A DNA stretch of 64,000 nucleotides from NCBI RefSeq assembly GCF_014203855.1, contig NZ_JACHJV010000001.1, positions 1,922,001-1,986,000 on the forward strand. Reading direction: 5' to 3'. A program made the position numbers and the translations under genes. Positions 37,400 through 46,380 of the stretch are shown one piece after another (within the stretch, counting starts at the first letter, position 1; each line of letters starts with the position of its first letter). The notes beneath the pieces are model-generated. The model searched no databases. It saw nothing but the letters and a program-made list of their open reading frames with translations, and was not told the origin of the DNA. Origin of the DNA: Kitasatospora kifunensis (lineage in GTDB: Bacteria > Actinomycetota > Actinomycetes > Streptomycetales > Streptomycetaceae).

Positions 37400-37921
37400 T
37401 CATGGGTGTGGCGCGGCCAGCTCGAACCAGGTGATCTTGCCGTCGGCGTGTCGCCGCACGCCCCAGTCGTCCGCCAGCACCTCCACCAGCAGCAGCCCGC
37501 GCCCGCTGGTGGCCGTCTCGGTCACCGGGCGCGGCCTGGGCAACCGGGTGCCACCGTCCCCGACCTCGACCCGCAGACGCAGGTCGGTGCCGAGCCGGGC
37601 GTCCAGCACCGCGCCCGCGCCGGTGTGCTGGAGCGCGTTGGCGAGCAGTTCGGAGGCGAGCAACTCGGCGGTGTCGGCCAGTTCGGGCACGCCCCAGCGG
37701 ATGAGCGCGGCGCGCAGGGCGGCGCGCAGCGGGGCGATGGCCGCGAGCTCGGCGGGGGCGAACGCGGCATGCAGGCTGCGCTCGGGGTCGTGGTCCGGTG
37801 CGTGGTCGTGGTCCGGCGCGTGGTCGCGGTCGAGATCAGGTGCGTGGTCGCGGTCGAGATCGGACTTGCGGTTGTGGTCGGGCAGGCCGGTTCCGGCCCC
37901 GAACCTTCGCTGACTCTCCAT
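37400..37921 (-). CDS. HATPase_c (anti-sigma-kinase-like) ATP-binding protein with Asp/His repeats
   Basis: 173-residue protein. The C-terminal about 110 residues form a GHKL ATPase domain (WGVPELADTAELLASELLANALQHTG; TATSGRGLLLVEVLADDWGVR) very like the last domain of the SpoIIE-type protein next door. Such small proteins act as RsbW-type anti-sigma kinases. The N-terminal region carries a tandem Asp/His/Ala/Pro repeat (DRDHAPDLDRDHAPDHDHAPDHD), possibly metal-binding or just slippage. ATG at 37921 is preferred; ATG at 37954 is in frame but lacks an RBS. Confidence 0.8.
   Translation of the reverse strand: MESQRRFGAGTGLPDHNRKSDLDRDHAPDLDRDHAPDHDHAPDHDPERSLHAAFAPAELAAIAPLRAALRAALIRWGVPELADTAELLASELLANALQHTGAGAVLDARLGTDLRLRVEVGDGGTRLPRPRPVTETATSGRGLLLVEVLADDWGVRRHADGKITWFELAAPHP
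37785..37861 (-). repeat. In-frame tandem repeat encoding Asp/His/Ala/Pro units
   Basis: Imperfect copies built from GCGTGGTCG(C/T)GGTC and GAGATC units encode DHAPD and DLDRDHAPD blocks. All copies stay in frame, so copy-number change would alter protein length only. Confidence 0.75.
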
Positions 37922-38269
37922 CAGATCCGTCCCCCCGGCTGTACTCAGCTCCATCGTGAGTGCCGCGCACCCGCGGTCGCAACGGTGCACGAAACGTCGA
38001 CCGAGGTGCACGGGGGGCTCACGGAGCGCGAGTTGCTGACACCCTGTCAACATCCGCCGCTTCCCGCTCCCTCGCCTTTCCCCGCTCCTCCCGCCGTTTC
38101 GCCGTTGCGCCCGGAGGTCGAGCCGCCCGCGCTCGGTCACCCCGACGCGCAGCACAACGCGCAGAACCCCGCAAGTCAGGCAAGGCTGGACAGTGCGACC
38201 CGATCGGGGTTCAATGGCCAGCACACATTTGAACGCCGTTCTAACTCCGGCTACCGCGAGCGAGGCACC
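37922..38269. other. 348-bp divergent intergenic region upstream of the urease-like operon
   Basis: Between the HATPase gene (minus) and ureAB (plus). Contains GTTGCTGACACCCTGTCAAC (38032-38051), whose GTTG and CAAC ends are inverted, and an AT-richer GCACACATTTGAACGCC stretch near 38221-38237 that may belong to the urease promoter. No gene or clear regulator consensus was identified. Confidence 0.4.
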
Positions 38270-38980
38270 GTGCGACTCACCCCCACCGAACGGGACCGGC
38301 TACTGATCTTCACAGCCGCCGAACTGGCCCGCGCCCGGCGCGCCCGCGGCTGCCGGCTCAACGTGCCCGAGGCCACCGCACTGATCGCGGACGCCGTCTG
38401 CGAGGCCGCCCGCGACGGCAGGCGGCTGGCCGAGGCGATCGAGGCCGGCCGCAGCGTGCTGAGCGCCGACGACGTGCTGCCCGGGGTGCCGGACGTGGTC
38501 ACGGTGGTCCAGGTGGAGGCCGTGTTCGACGACGGCACCCGGCTCGCCGTGGTCAACGACCCCTTCCAGGGGGCCGGTTCACTCGGCGAGGACGCCCCGG
38601 GCGCGGCCCTGCCCGGCACCGGCGAGGGCTACGACCCGATCGAGGAGACCGTGGTCCTCGCCGTCCACAACACCTCCGCGGTCCCGATCTCGGTCACCTC
38701 GCACTACCACTTCTTCGAGGTCAACCCGCGCCTGGCCTTCGACCGCGCGGCCGCCTACGGCACCCGGCTCGCCGTCCCGGCCGGCTCCTCGGTCCGCTTC
38801 GACCCGGGCGCCGTGGTCGAGGTCGGTCTGGTGCCGATCGCGGGCGAGCGGGTGGCGATCGGCTTCGCCGGCCTGGTCGACGGTCCGCTGGACGCCCCCG
38901 GCGCCCGCGAGGCCGCGCTGGCCAAGGCCCGCGCCACCGGCTACCTGATCAACTTCGACGACCAGGAGGTCGAGTCGTGA
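38270..38980 (+). CDS. Fused urease gamma-beta subunit (urease-like locus)
   Basis: 236-residue protein joining the two small urease subunits. Residues 1-100 are the gamma part (VRLTPTERDRLLIFTAAELARARRARGCRLNVPEATALIADAVCEAARDGR). Residues about 125-225 are the beta part (ETVVLAVHNTSAVPISVTSHYHFFEVNPRLAFDRAAAYGTRLAVPAGSSVRFDPG, then GLVDG). They frame the UreC active site. GTG start with GAGG nearby; the frame is open far upstream, but this start gives the family N-terminus. Overlaps ureC by 4 bases (GTGA at 38977), so the subunits are translated together. No ureD/E/F/G is present within the window. Confidence 0.92.
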   Translation: MRLTPTERDRLLIFTAAELARARRARGCRLNVPEATALIADAVCEAARDGRRLAEAIEAGRSVLSADDVLPGVPDVVTVVQVEAVFDDGTRLAVVNDPFQGAGSLGEDAPGAALPGTGEGYDPIEETVVLAVHNTSAVPISVTSHYHFFEVNPRLAFDRAAAYGTRLAVPAGSSVRFDPGAVVEVGLVPIAGERVAIGFAGLVDGPLDAPGAREAALAKARATGYLINFDDQEVES

Positions 38981-40704
38981 CGTCCATCCCCCCGCACGAC
39001 TACATCTCCGTGCACGGCCCGCGCGCCGGTGACCGGATCCGGCTCGGCGACTCCGGCCTGATCGTCCGCGTCGAATCCGACTCCCAGGCGCCGGGCGAGG
39101 AGTTCCTGGCCGGCTTCGGCAAGACCGCGCGCGACGGCCTGCACCTGAAGGCCGCCACCGTCCGCTCCACCTGCGACGTGGTGATCAGCAACGTGCTGGT
39201 GATCGACGCGATCCAGGGCATCGTCAAGACCTCGATCGGCCTGGTCGGCGGCCGGATCGCCGCCATCGGCCGGGCCGGCAACCCCGACACCATGGACGGC
39301 GTCGAGGTGGTGGTCGGCACCGGCACCACCATCGTCTCCGGCGAAGGCATGATCGCCACCGCCGGCGCCATCGACACCCACGTCCACCTGCTGTCACCGC
39401 GCATCATGGAAGCCTCGCTGGCCTCCGGTGTGACCACCATTATCGGCCAGGAGTTCGGCCCGGTCTGGGGGGTCGGCGTCAACTCGCCGTGGGCACTGCG
39501 GCACGCGTTCAACGCCTTCGACGCCTGGCCGGTCAACATCGGCTTCCTCGGCCGGGGTTCGTCCTCCGACGCCGGTCCGCTGGTGGAGGCGCTCGCCGAG
39601 GGCGGGGCCAGCGGCTTCAAGGTGCACGAGGACATGGGCGCCCACACCCGTGCGCTGGACACCGCGCTGCGCGTCGCCGAGGAGTACGACGTCCAAGTCG
39701 CCCTGCACACCGACGGCTTGAACGAATGCCTGTCCGTCGAGGACACCCTCGCCGTCCTCGAGGGCCGCACCATCCACGCCTTCCACATCGAAGGCTGCGG
39801 CGGCGGGCACGTCCCCAACGTGCTCAAGATGGCCGGCGTCGCCAACGTCATCGGCTCCTCGACCAACCCCACCCTCCCGTTCGGCCGCGACGCCCTCGCC
39901 GAGGCCTCCGGCATGATCGTCTCCGCCCACGACCTCAAACTCGACCTCCCCGGCGACGCCGCCATGGCCCGCGACCGGATCCGGGCCGGCACCATGGGCG
40001 CCGAAGGCATCCTGCACGACCTCGGCATGATCGGCATCACCTCCTCCGACGCCCAGGGCATGGGCCGGGCCGGCGAAACCGTGCGCCGCACCTTCGCCAT
40101 GGCCGGCAAGATGAAGGCCGAACGCGGCCCACTGGACGGCCCGGACGGCGGCTACGGCACCCGCGAGAGCGGCGACGACAACGAACGCGTCCTGCGCTAC
40201 ATCGCCAAGCTCACCATCAACCCCGCCATCGCCCACGGCCTCTCGCACGAGGTCGGTTCCATCGAGGTCGGCAAGCTCGGCGACATCGTGCTGTGGCGCC
40301 CCGACCACTTCGGCGCCAAACCACAGCTGGTCCTCAAGGCAGGCTTCCCCGCCTACGGCGTGGTGGGCGACCCCAACGCCTCCACGGACCGCTGCGAACC
40401 CCTGGTCCTTGGACCGCAGTTCGGCGCCCACGGCGCCACCGCCGCCGACATCTCCGTCGCCTTCGTCGCCCAAGCCGCCGCCGACGGCGCCTATCTGGAC
40501 CAGGTGGGCGACCAACTTCCCACCCGGCGACGGCGGGTGGGAGTACGCGGCACCCGCGGCATCGGCCCGCGCGACCTGGTGCGCAACGCCCGCACCGGCC
40601 AGGTCAGCGTGGACGCCGGCACCGGCCTCGTCTCGCTGAACGGCGACCCGCTGCGCTCCGAGGCCTCCGAGAGCGTCTCGCTCAGCCGCCTCTACTTCCT
40701 GTAA
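38977..40704 (+). CDS. ureC: Divergent urease alpha subunit (UreC-like amidohydrolase)
   Basis: 575-residue nickel-amidohydrolase homologue. Metal ligands match Klebsiella UreC: His135, His137 (THVH), carbamylated-lysine candidate Lys215 in FKVHED, His244, His270, Asp358. The flap base His318 and Arg334 are also kept. Pocket residues differ: the flap Cys is Ala317 (SAHD instead of VCHH), HEDW is HEDM, the Ala before the conserved Met after Asp358 is Gly361, and the loop between GPxxG and PW (about 161-172) is around four residues shorter. Start GTG overlaps ureAB. Agmatine deiminase follows 29 bases downstream. It may hydrolyse urea or, by context, a substituted urea such as N-carbamoylputrescine (inference). 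Confidence 0.9.
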   Translation: MTSIPPHDYISVHGPRAGDRIRLGDSGLIVRVESDSQAPGEEFLAGFGKTARDGLHLKAATVRSTCDVVISNVLVIDAIQGIVKTSIGLVGGRIAAIGRAGNPDTMDGVEVVVGTGTTIVSGEGMIATAGAIDTHVHLLSPRIMEASLASGVTTIIGQEFGPVWGVGVNSPWALRHAFNAFDAWPVNIGFLGRGSSSDAGPLVEALAEGGASGFKVHEDMGAHTRALDTALRVAEEYDVQVALHTDGLNECLSVEDTLAVLEGRTIHAFHIEGCGGGHVPNVLKMAGVANVIGSSTNPTLPFGRDALAEASGMIVSAHDLKLDLPGDAAMARDRIRAGTMGAEGILHDLGMIGITSSDAQGMGRAGETVRRTFAMAGKMKAERGPLDGPDGGYGTRESGDDNERVLRYIAKLTINPAIAHGLSHEVGSIEVGKLGDIVLWRPDHFGAKPQLVLKAGFPAYGVVGDPNASTDRCEPLVLGPQFGAHGATAADISVAFVAQAAADGAYLDQVGDQLPTRRRRVGVRGTRGIGPRDLVRNARTGQVSVDAGTGLVSLNGDPLRSEASESVSLSRLYFL

Positions 40705-40733
40705 CCCTCCTGAAACCCCGAGGACTTGCCGCC

Positions 40734-41786
40734 ATGACCACCCCCGCCTCGCTCGGCTACTCGATGCCCGCCGAATGGCACCCGCACGAGCGCACCTGGA
40801 TGGCCTTCCCCACCGACAACCAGACCTTCGACACCCCCGAGGCCCTGCACGCCGCCCGGCTCGCCTGGGCGAAGGTGGCCAACACCATCGTCCGCTACGA
40901 GCCGGTCACCCTGGTCGTCAACCTCGGCGAGAGCACCGCCGCCCGCGAGTACCTCACCGAGCAGGTCGAGATCGTCGAACGCCCGCTGGACGACGCGTGG
41001 ATGCGTGACATCGGCCCCACCTTCCTGACCAACGGCCAGGGTTCACTGGCCACCGCCGACTGGATCTTCAACGGCTGGGGCGCCCAGTCCTGGGCCAGCT
41101 GGGAGCACGACCAGCACATCGCCGAGCACGTCAGCGAACTGACGAAGGCTCAGCGTTTCGCCTCCCGCCTGATCAACGAGGGCGGCGGCATCCACGTGGA
41201 CGGCGAAGGCACCGTACTGGTCACCGAGACCGTCCAACTCGGCGAGGGCCGCAACGCCGACTGGACGAAGGAGGAGGTGGAGGCCGAACTGCACGCCCAC
41301 CTCGGCACCACCAAGGCGATCTGGCTGCCGCGTGGACTGACCCGCGACTACGACGAGTTCGGCACCCGCGGCCACATCGACATCGTCGCCTCCTTCGCGC
41401 GCCCCGGCGTGGTTCTGGCCCACGTGCAGCCCGACCCCGCCCACCCGGACCACGCCGTCTGCCAGGAACTCCTCGCCATCCTGCGCGCCGCCACCGACGC
41501 CCGGGGCCGCCGTCTGGAGGTCATCGAACTGCCCGCCCCCACCGTGCTGCACGACGAGGACGGCGAGCCGGTCGACTACTCCTACATCAACCACTACGTG
41601 GCCAACGGCGCCGTCATCCTGTGCGCCTTCGACGACCCCCGCGACCAGGAGGCGGCCGAGATCCTCGCCGAGGCCTTCCCCGGCCGCACGGTCGAACTGG
41701 TCGACGCCCGCGAGATCTTCGCCAACGGGGGCGGCATCCACTGCATCACCCAGCAACAGCCGAAGGCCGACACGGCCGCACACTGA
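40734..41786 (+). CDS. aguA: Agmatine deiminase
   Basis: 350-residue guanidine-group hydrolase converting agmatine to N-carbamoylputrescine and ammonia. Family blocks: MPAEWHPHERTWMAFPTDNQTF, LDDAWMRDIGPTF (about residues 85-97), INEGGGIHVDGEGTVLVTE, RGHIDIVASF, and the catalytic cysteine Cys337 in FANGGGIHCITQQQP. Length fits AguA (about 350-370). It follows the urease-like ureC by 29 bases with no terminator, so they are probably one transcript. The usual partner, the nitrilase-type N-carbamoylputrescine amidase AguB, is not in the window. Confidence 0.9.
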   Translation: MTTPASLGYSMPAEWHPHERTWMAFPTDNQTFDTPEALHAARLAWAKVANTIVRYEPVTLVVNLGESTAAREYLTEQVEIVERPLDDAWMRDIGPTFLTNGQGSLATADWIFNGWGAQSWASWEHDQHIAEHVSELTKAQRFASRLINEGGGIHVDGEGTVLVTETVQLGEGRNADWTKEEVEAELHAHLGTTKAIWLPRGLTRDYDEFGTRGHIDIVASFARPGVVLAHVQPDPAHPDHAVCQELLAILRAATDARGRRLEVIELPAPTVLHDEDGEPVDYSYINHYVANGAVILCAFDDPRDQEAAEILAEAFPGRTVELVDAREIFANGGGIHCITQQQPKADTAAH

Positions 41787-41806
41787 CGGCGGCGCGTGCT
41801 CGCCGA

Positions 41807-42487
41807 CTACTCCTGCTCCGGCGGTGGTTGCCGGTTGCCGGTCGGTGGTGGCTCGGGTGGCTGCGGCGGCCGACTGCCCCGCCCAGGGCCTCGGCTGCCG
41901 CGGCGACCGCCGGGCCAGGAGGGGCCCGAGGCCCCCGGCGGCGGGGTGTGACCGGCGGGCGCGCCGGCGGCGCGAGCGGGCCGCGGTGCGCCGGCGCGCA
42001 CCCAAGCGTAGAGCGGATCACCCGGGCAGGCGGTGGGATAGCCGTCCCGGTGCCCCTTGACCTCGGGGCCCGCGCCGCCCTCGCGCCGTAGCCACTCGAT
42101 GGCGTCGCACAAGCCGTTCAGCAGCGCGTCGTTCGGCTCGGTGAGCCCGGAGTCGCCGAGCATGGCGCAGACCGCGTAATGGGCGAGGTTGAGCGGCTGG
42201 TTGCCGTTGGCGCCCGTCTCGTGGTGCGGGCCACGGCCCTCGAAGACGTAGGAGTGCGGGCAGACCACGGCGTTGTAGGCGATGTCGATCCAGCCTTCGG
42301 TGGGGTTGGCCAGGTGCGCCGCCTGAATGGCGCGCACCCGTCCCGCGCACCACTCGTGATGGTCCGGCAGGTCGGCGGGGACCGGCTCGCCCTCGTAGTG
42401 GACCTTCACGCCACGCGTACTCGCCACCTGGGTCCAGGCGCTCTTGGGTGGTTGGGCGCCCCACTGGGCGCGGGTGACCAGGTGCAT
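41807..42487 (-). CDS. PGRP-family N-acetylmuramoyl-L-alanine amidase without signal peptide
   Basis: 226-residue peptidoglycan amidase of the amidase_2/PGRP fold. Zinc ligands are visible: His30 (VKVHYEG), His146 (KGHRDGY) and Cys154 (PTACPG); WIDIAYNAVV carries the catalytic Tyr71. The C-terminal 60 residues are Pro/Gly/Arg-rich and disordered. No signal peptide or transmembrane helix is seen, so release would need lysis, another export route, or a phage-derived origin. Converges with aguA, 20 bases between stops. Confidence 0.85.
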   Translation of the reverse strand: MHLVTRAQWGAQPPKSAWTQVASTRGVKVHYEGEPVPADLPDHHEWCAGRVRAIQAAHLANPTEGWIDIAYNAVVCPHSYVFEGRGPHHETGANGNQPLNLAHYAVCAMLGDSGLTEPNDALLNGLCDAIEWLRREGGAGPEVKGHRDGYPTACPGDPLYAWVRAGAPRPARAAGAPAGHTPPPGASGPSWPGGRRGSRGPGRGSRPPQPPEPPPTGNRQPPPEQE

Positions 42488-42660
42488 CGGCCGTCCTCCT
42501 CGCTGCGGCTACTGCGACATCAGACTGGTGGGGCTCCAGACGGCAGGTAACCGTCCGTGGCAGATCGACTCTGACGTGTTGTCAAAAGTATGGACACGAC
42601 ACTGTTCTGCCCTCTAGTGTCCGGGCTCCCGGCACTACGGCCCAAGAAGGCGCCTCGCAG
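42488..42660. promoter_or_regulatory. Divergent intergenic region, PGRP amidase and DUF4328 gene
   Basis: 173 bases. Around 42576-42602 the sequence GTGTTGTCAAAAGTATGGACACGACAC forms an imperfect inverted repeat (GTGTTGT against ACGACAC) and includes TTGTCA, a possible -35 for the plus-strand gene. Regulator unknown. Confidence 0.4.
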
Positions 42661-43251
42661 ATGAACGAGAAGTCCGCAGCAGCACCCGCCGATCCGCGCG
42701 AGGTGACCGAGGCCGTCCTCTGGCTCTCCGGCATCGAGTTCGGCGCCCTGACGATCTACCAGCTCGGCACCGTCTACGCACCGCACACCTCGCTCACCAC
42801 CTTCGGCCTGGGGTACGGCGGGCTGTTCCTCCTGCTGGTCGCGATCGTGCTGCCCAACTGGACCATGCGCTACCGGACCAACGCCGAGTACCTGGCCCCC
42901 GGCAGCCAGCGCAACTCCCGCCGGGCGGCGGGCTGGTGCTGGTTCGTCCCGCTCGCCTGGTTCTGGTGGCCACGGCGTGTGGTACGGGACATCTGGCGCG
43001 CGAGCGCACCGCAGGGGACGAGCGCGGGGCTGGTCGAGCTGTGGTGGTTCGCCCGGCTCGGCGGCATCGCGCTGCTCGTCGCCGGCGACAAGTCCCACCC
43101 CGCCGCGCTCGTCCTGGCCGCGCTGGCGCTGCGCGCCGTGTCGCTCGGCGCGTTCGTGCGCTTCGCCCGGCAGCTGCTGTGCTGGCAGAGCGAGGCCCTC
43201 GTGATCGCCCCGGCCCCCGAGTTCGGCGCGCCGAGCGTTCAGCGCGGCTGA
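42661..43251 (+). CDS. DUF4328 membrane protein
   Basis: 196-residue membrane protein. Transmembrane segments at about 20-40, 48-68, 95-110 and 125-165. The DUF4328 signature is present: TNAEYLAPGSQRNSRRAAGWCWFVPLAWFWWPRRVVRDIWRAS. The family is widespread in actinomycetes without an assigned function. ATG start. Followed immediately by the MITE-like inverted repeat element. Confidence 0.85.
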   Translation: MNEKSAAAPADPREVTEAVLWLSGIEFGALTIYQLGTVYAPHTSLTTFGLGYGGLFLLLVAIVLPNWTMRYRTNAEYLAPGSQRNSRRAAGWCWFVPLAWFWWPRRVVRDIWRASAPQGTSAGLVELWWFARLGGIALLVAGDKSHPAALVLAALALRAVSLGAFVRFARQLLCWQSEALVIAPAPEFGAPSVQRG

Positions 43252-43263
43252 CCTCGCCCCTTA

Positions 43264-43422
43264 GACCGATCGGCACATGGTGGGCGGCGTCGCGACGCCC
43301 GGACTCTCCCCTGGACGGCTTCTCCTTAAGGAGCCAATGCTCCGCAGTGGCTCCCTCGTCGGCACCGCCCAGACTCGGCCCGGACGCCGCTCCTTCCTCC
43401 ACCCACCATGTGCCGATCGGTC
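43264..43422. mobile_element. MITE-like element with 21-bp perfect terminal inverted repeats
   Basis: 159 bases. Left end 43264-43284 (GACCGATCGGCACATGG...) is the exact reverse complement of 43402-43422. The bases flanking both ends are TTA (43261-43263 and 43423-43425), a likely 3-bp target duplication of the TNA kind made by some IS5-group elements. There is no ORF for a transposase; the interior has a CTCCTTAAGGAG palindrome (43322-43333). It occupies nearly the whole gap between the DUF4328 and TetR genes and could also act as a terminator. Confidence 0.7.
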
Positions 43423-43469
43423 TTAGGCTGAGGGGCACCCCCGCCCCCACGTCCCAAGGAGCCCGCAGC

Positions 43470-44087
43470 ATGGCAGAGCCTCGTCCCCGGCGGCCCGCCC
43501 GGCCTCGGGAGGAGGTGCTGGCGGTGGCGATGGCCGCGATCGCGGAGCACGGGTTGGCGAGGCTGACCATGGCGGGGCTGGGCAAGCAGCTGGGGATGAG
43601 CGCCGGGCACCTGCTCTACTACTTCGGCAGCAAGGACCAGTTGCTGCTGGAGACGCTGCGCTGGAGCGAGGAGCAGCTGGGCGAGCGCCGGCGGGCGGTG
43701 CTGGAGCAGCCGGGACTGAGCGCCTGGCAGCGGTTCGAGGCGTATGCGGAGCTGTATCTGGCGGACGGGCCTGGGGATCCGCGGTGGATCCTGTGGGTCG
43801 AGGTGTGGGGGCGCTCCCCGGCCAGTGCGGAGATCCGGCAGGGACAGCTGGCGATCGAGGCGCCGTGGCAGGCGGACCTGGCGGCGTTGATCGAGGACGG
43901 GGTGGAGCGGCGCGAGTTCGGGCCCGGCTCGGCCGAGGAGCGGGCCGCCCAGCTGCGGGCCGTACTGGACGGGTTCTCGGTCCCGCTGGCGATCGGGCTG
44001 CCAGGGGTGGCGCGGGAGAGTTCGGCGGCCCAGGTGCGGGCGGTGGCGGCGGCCGTACTGAAGCCCTCGGCCGCCGACCGGAGATGA
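43470..44087 (+). CDS. TetR-family regulator
   Basis: 205-residue repressor. N-terminal HTH (REEVLAVAMAAIAEHGLARLTMAGLGKQLGMSAGHLLYYFGSKDQLLLETL) and a C-terminal BetI/TetR_C_6-like domain (YAELYLADGPGDPRWILWVEVWGRSPASAEIRQ). AAGGAG lies upstream of the ATG. A MITE-like element ends 44 bases before its start and may carry or disrupt its promoter. Target genes are not evident; it stands alone and converges with the PP2C-like gene. Confidence 0.87.
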   Translation: MAEPRPRRPARPREEVLAVAMAAIAEHGLARLTMAGLGKQLGMSAGHLLYYFGSKDQLLLETLRWSEEQLGERRRAVLEQPGLSAWQRFEAYAELYLADGPGDPRWILWVEVWGRSPASAEIRQGQLAIEAPWQADLAALIEDGVERREFGPGSAEERAAQLRAVLDGFSVPLAIGLPGVARESSAAQVRAVAAAVLKPSAADRR

Positions 44088-44105
44088 CGGTGCGTCAGCC
44101 AGACC

Positions 44106-44154
44106 GTCAGTCGACCGACCCGTCAGTCGACCGACCCGTCAGTCGACCGACCCG

Positions 44155-44165
<11 letters not shown>
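44106..44165. repeat. 16-bp tandem repeat, 3.75 copies, between convergent genes
   Basis: GTCAGTCGACCGACCC repeated exactly three times (44106-44153) plus a partial fourth (44154-44165) that contains the stop codon of the PP2C-like gene. Each unit has internal TCGA palindromes and GTCNGTCGAC symmetry. Confidence 0.9.
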
Positions 44166-45453
<1,288 letters not shown>

Positions 45454-45673
45454 CTTCCGGCTCCTCGTCGCTTGGCAAGCGTGCGTGCGGGTCAGCTGCG
45501 GGGGTGGGCCACCTGGTCATTCTCCCCACGGCGTTGGCCGCTGTCCGGGGTTTCCCCACGAAGGCGACGATCACGCGTCCGCCGGGGAAAGAGCCGTTCC
45601 CGCGCGAGTTTCGCCAAAAGAAGCGACCCATAAGGGGGACCACCTCACCCATCTGGCTGATTAATATGTGCGC
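45454..45673. other. 220-bp divergent intergenic region
   Basis: Between the PP2C-like and secreted-protein genes. Contains an AT-richer TGATTAATATG run just before 45668 that may be a -10 region. Short open frames here are not convincing genes. Confidence 0.4.
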
Positions 45674-46213
45674 ATGACCGCGCCAGGACCTGTCAGACCG
45701 AAGCCGGGGAGCGCCGCGTTCGTCGGCCGCCCGGGCGGCGTGTCGTTGGTCCTCTCGCTGATCGGCTTCCTGGTGGCGCTGCTGGTCGCGCTGCCCTGCG
45801 CGGGCTCGGCCCGCGCCGCGACGCCCGTCCCCGCGTCCGCTGCGGCCCCGACCGCATCGGGCTCGGCCGCATCGGGCTCGGCCGCCGCGGCCGAAGCGGC
45901 TCACCCGGCCAAGGCCCACAGCGCGAAGGCCCGCAGCGGTCACGCCGCCGAGGCCAACGTTGAGCCGCAGGAGCCCGTCCAGCCCTTCCTGTGCACGGTC
46001 AGCGGCTCCGACCGCAGGCCCGGCGACGGCTGCTCCAACCACCCGTTCAGCGGCCAGGAGTCCCAGCTGCCGAACGCGCCGCCGCAGCCGGGCAAGGCCG
46101 AGCCGCCGCTGCTGGTGACGGCCGGACCGGCACCGGCCCTCCGCCCCGCGGACACCGACCGGTGGCCGGCGACCACCCCTGATCTCCACCTGCTTCAGGT
46201 CAATCGGACCTAG
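45674..46213 (+). CDS. Secreted small protein of unknown function
   Basis: 179-residue probable exported protein. Positive N-terminus then LVLSLIGFLVALLVALPCAGSARAA, a signal peptide with cleavage near ARAA. The mature part is Ala/Ser-rich, then has one conserved-looking block with two cysteines (FLCTVSGSDRRPGDGCSNHPFSG), a possible disulfide. ATG 45674 used; GTG 45668 is in frame. No RBS is obvious. Family not recognised; it precedes the DUF3105-DUF305 pair, which also acts outside the membrane. Confidence 0.65.
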   Translation: MTAPGPVRPKPGSAAFVGRPGGVSLVLSLIGFLVALLVALPCAGSARAATPVPASAAAPTASGSAASGSAAAAEAAHPAKAHSAKARSGHAAEANVEPQEPVQPFLCTVSGSDRRPGDGCSNHPFSGQESQLPNAPPQPGKAEPPLLVTAGPAPALRPADTDRWPATTPDLHLLQVNRT

Positions 46214-46246
46214 GCGGAACCCCCCGCCGGTCCGGCCTTTGGCGTG

Positions 46247-46281
46247 CCTCGACGCTCGACGCTCGACGCTCGACGCTCGAT
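46247..46281 (+). repeat. 7-bp tandem repeat upstream of the DUF3105 gene
   Basis: Five copies of (G/C)CTCGAC, the last ending in T, in the 167-bp gap between the secreted-protein gene and the DUF3105 gene. Confidence 0.85.
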
Positions 46282-46380
46282 GGTCTCCGCCCCTGGCTCG
46301 ACCTGCGGTCTCCACCTCCCCTCCCTGTTACACCTCATTCCGCCGTGCGCACGCCGCCGGCGGGGACAAGGAAGATCTCC

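Noticed and set aside
38977-40704. Loss of the catalytic flap histidine in UreC
   Set aside because: A first alignment suggested His320 was replaced, but an ungapped alignment from His270 to Asp358 places His318 at that position; only the preceding Cys is changed.
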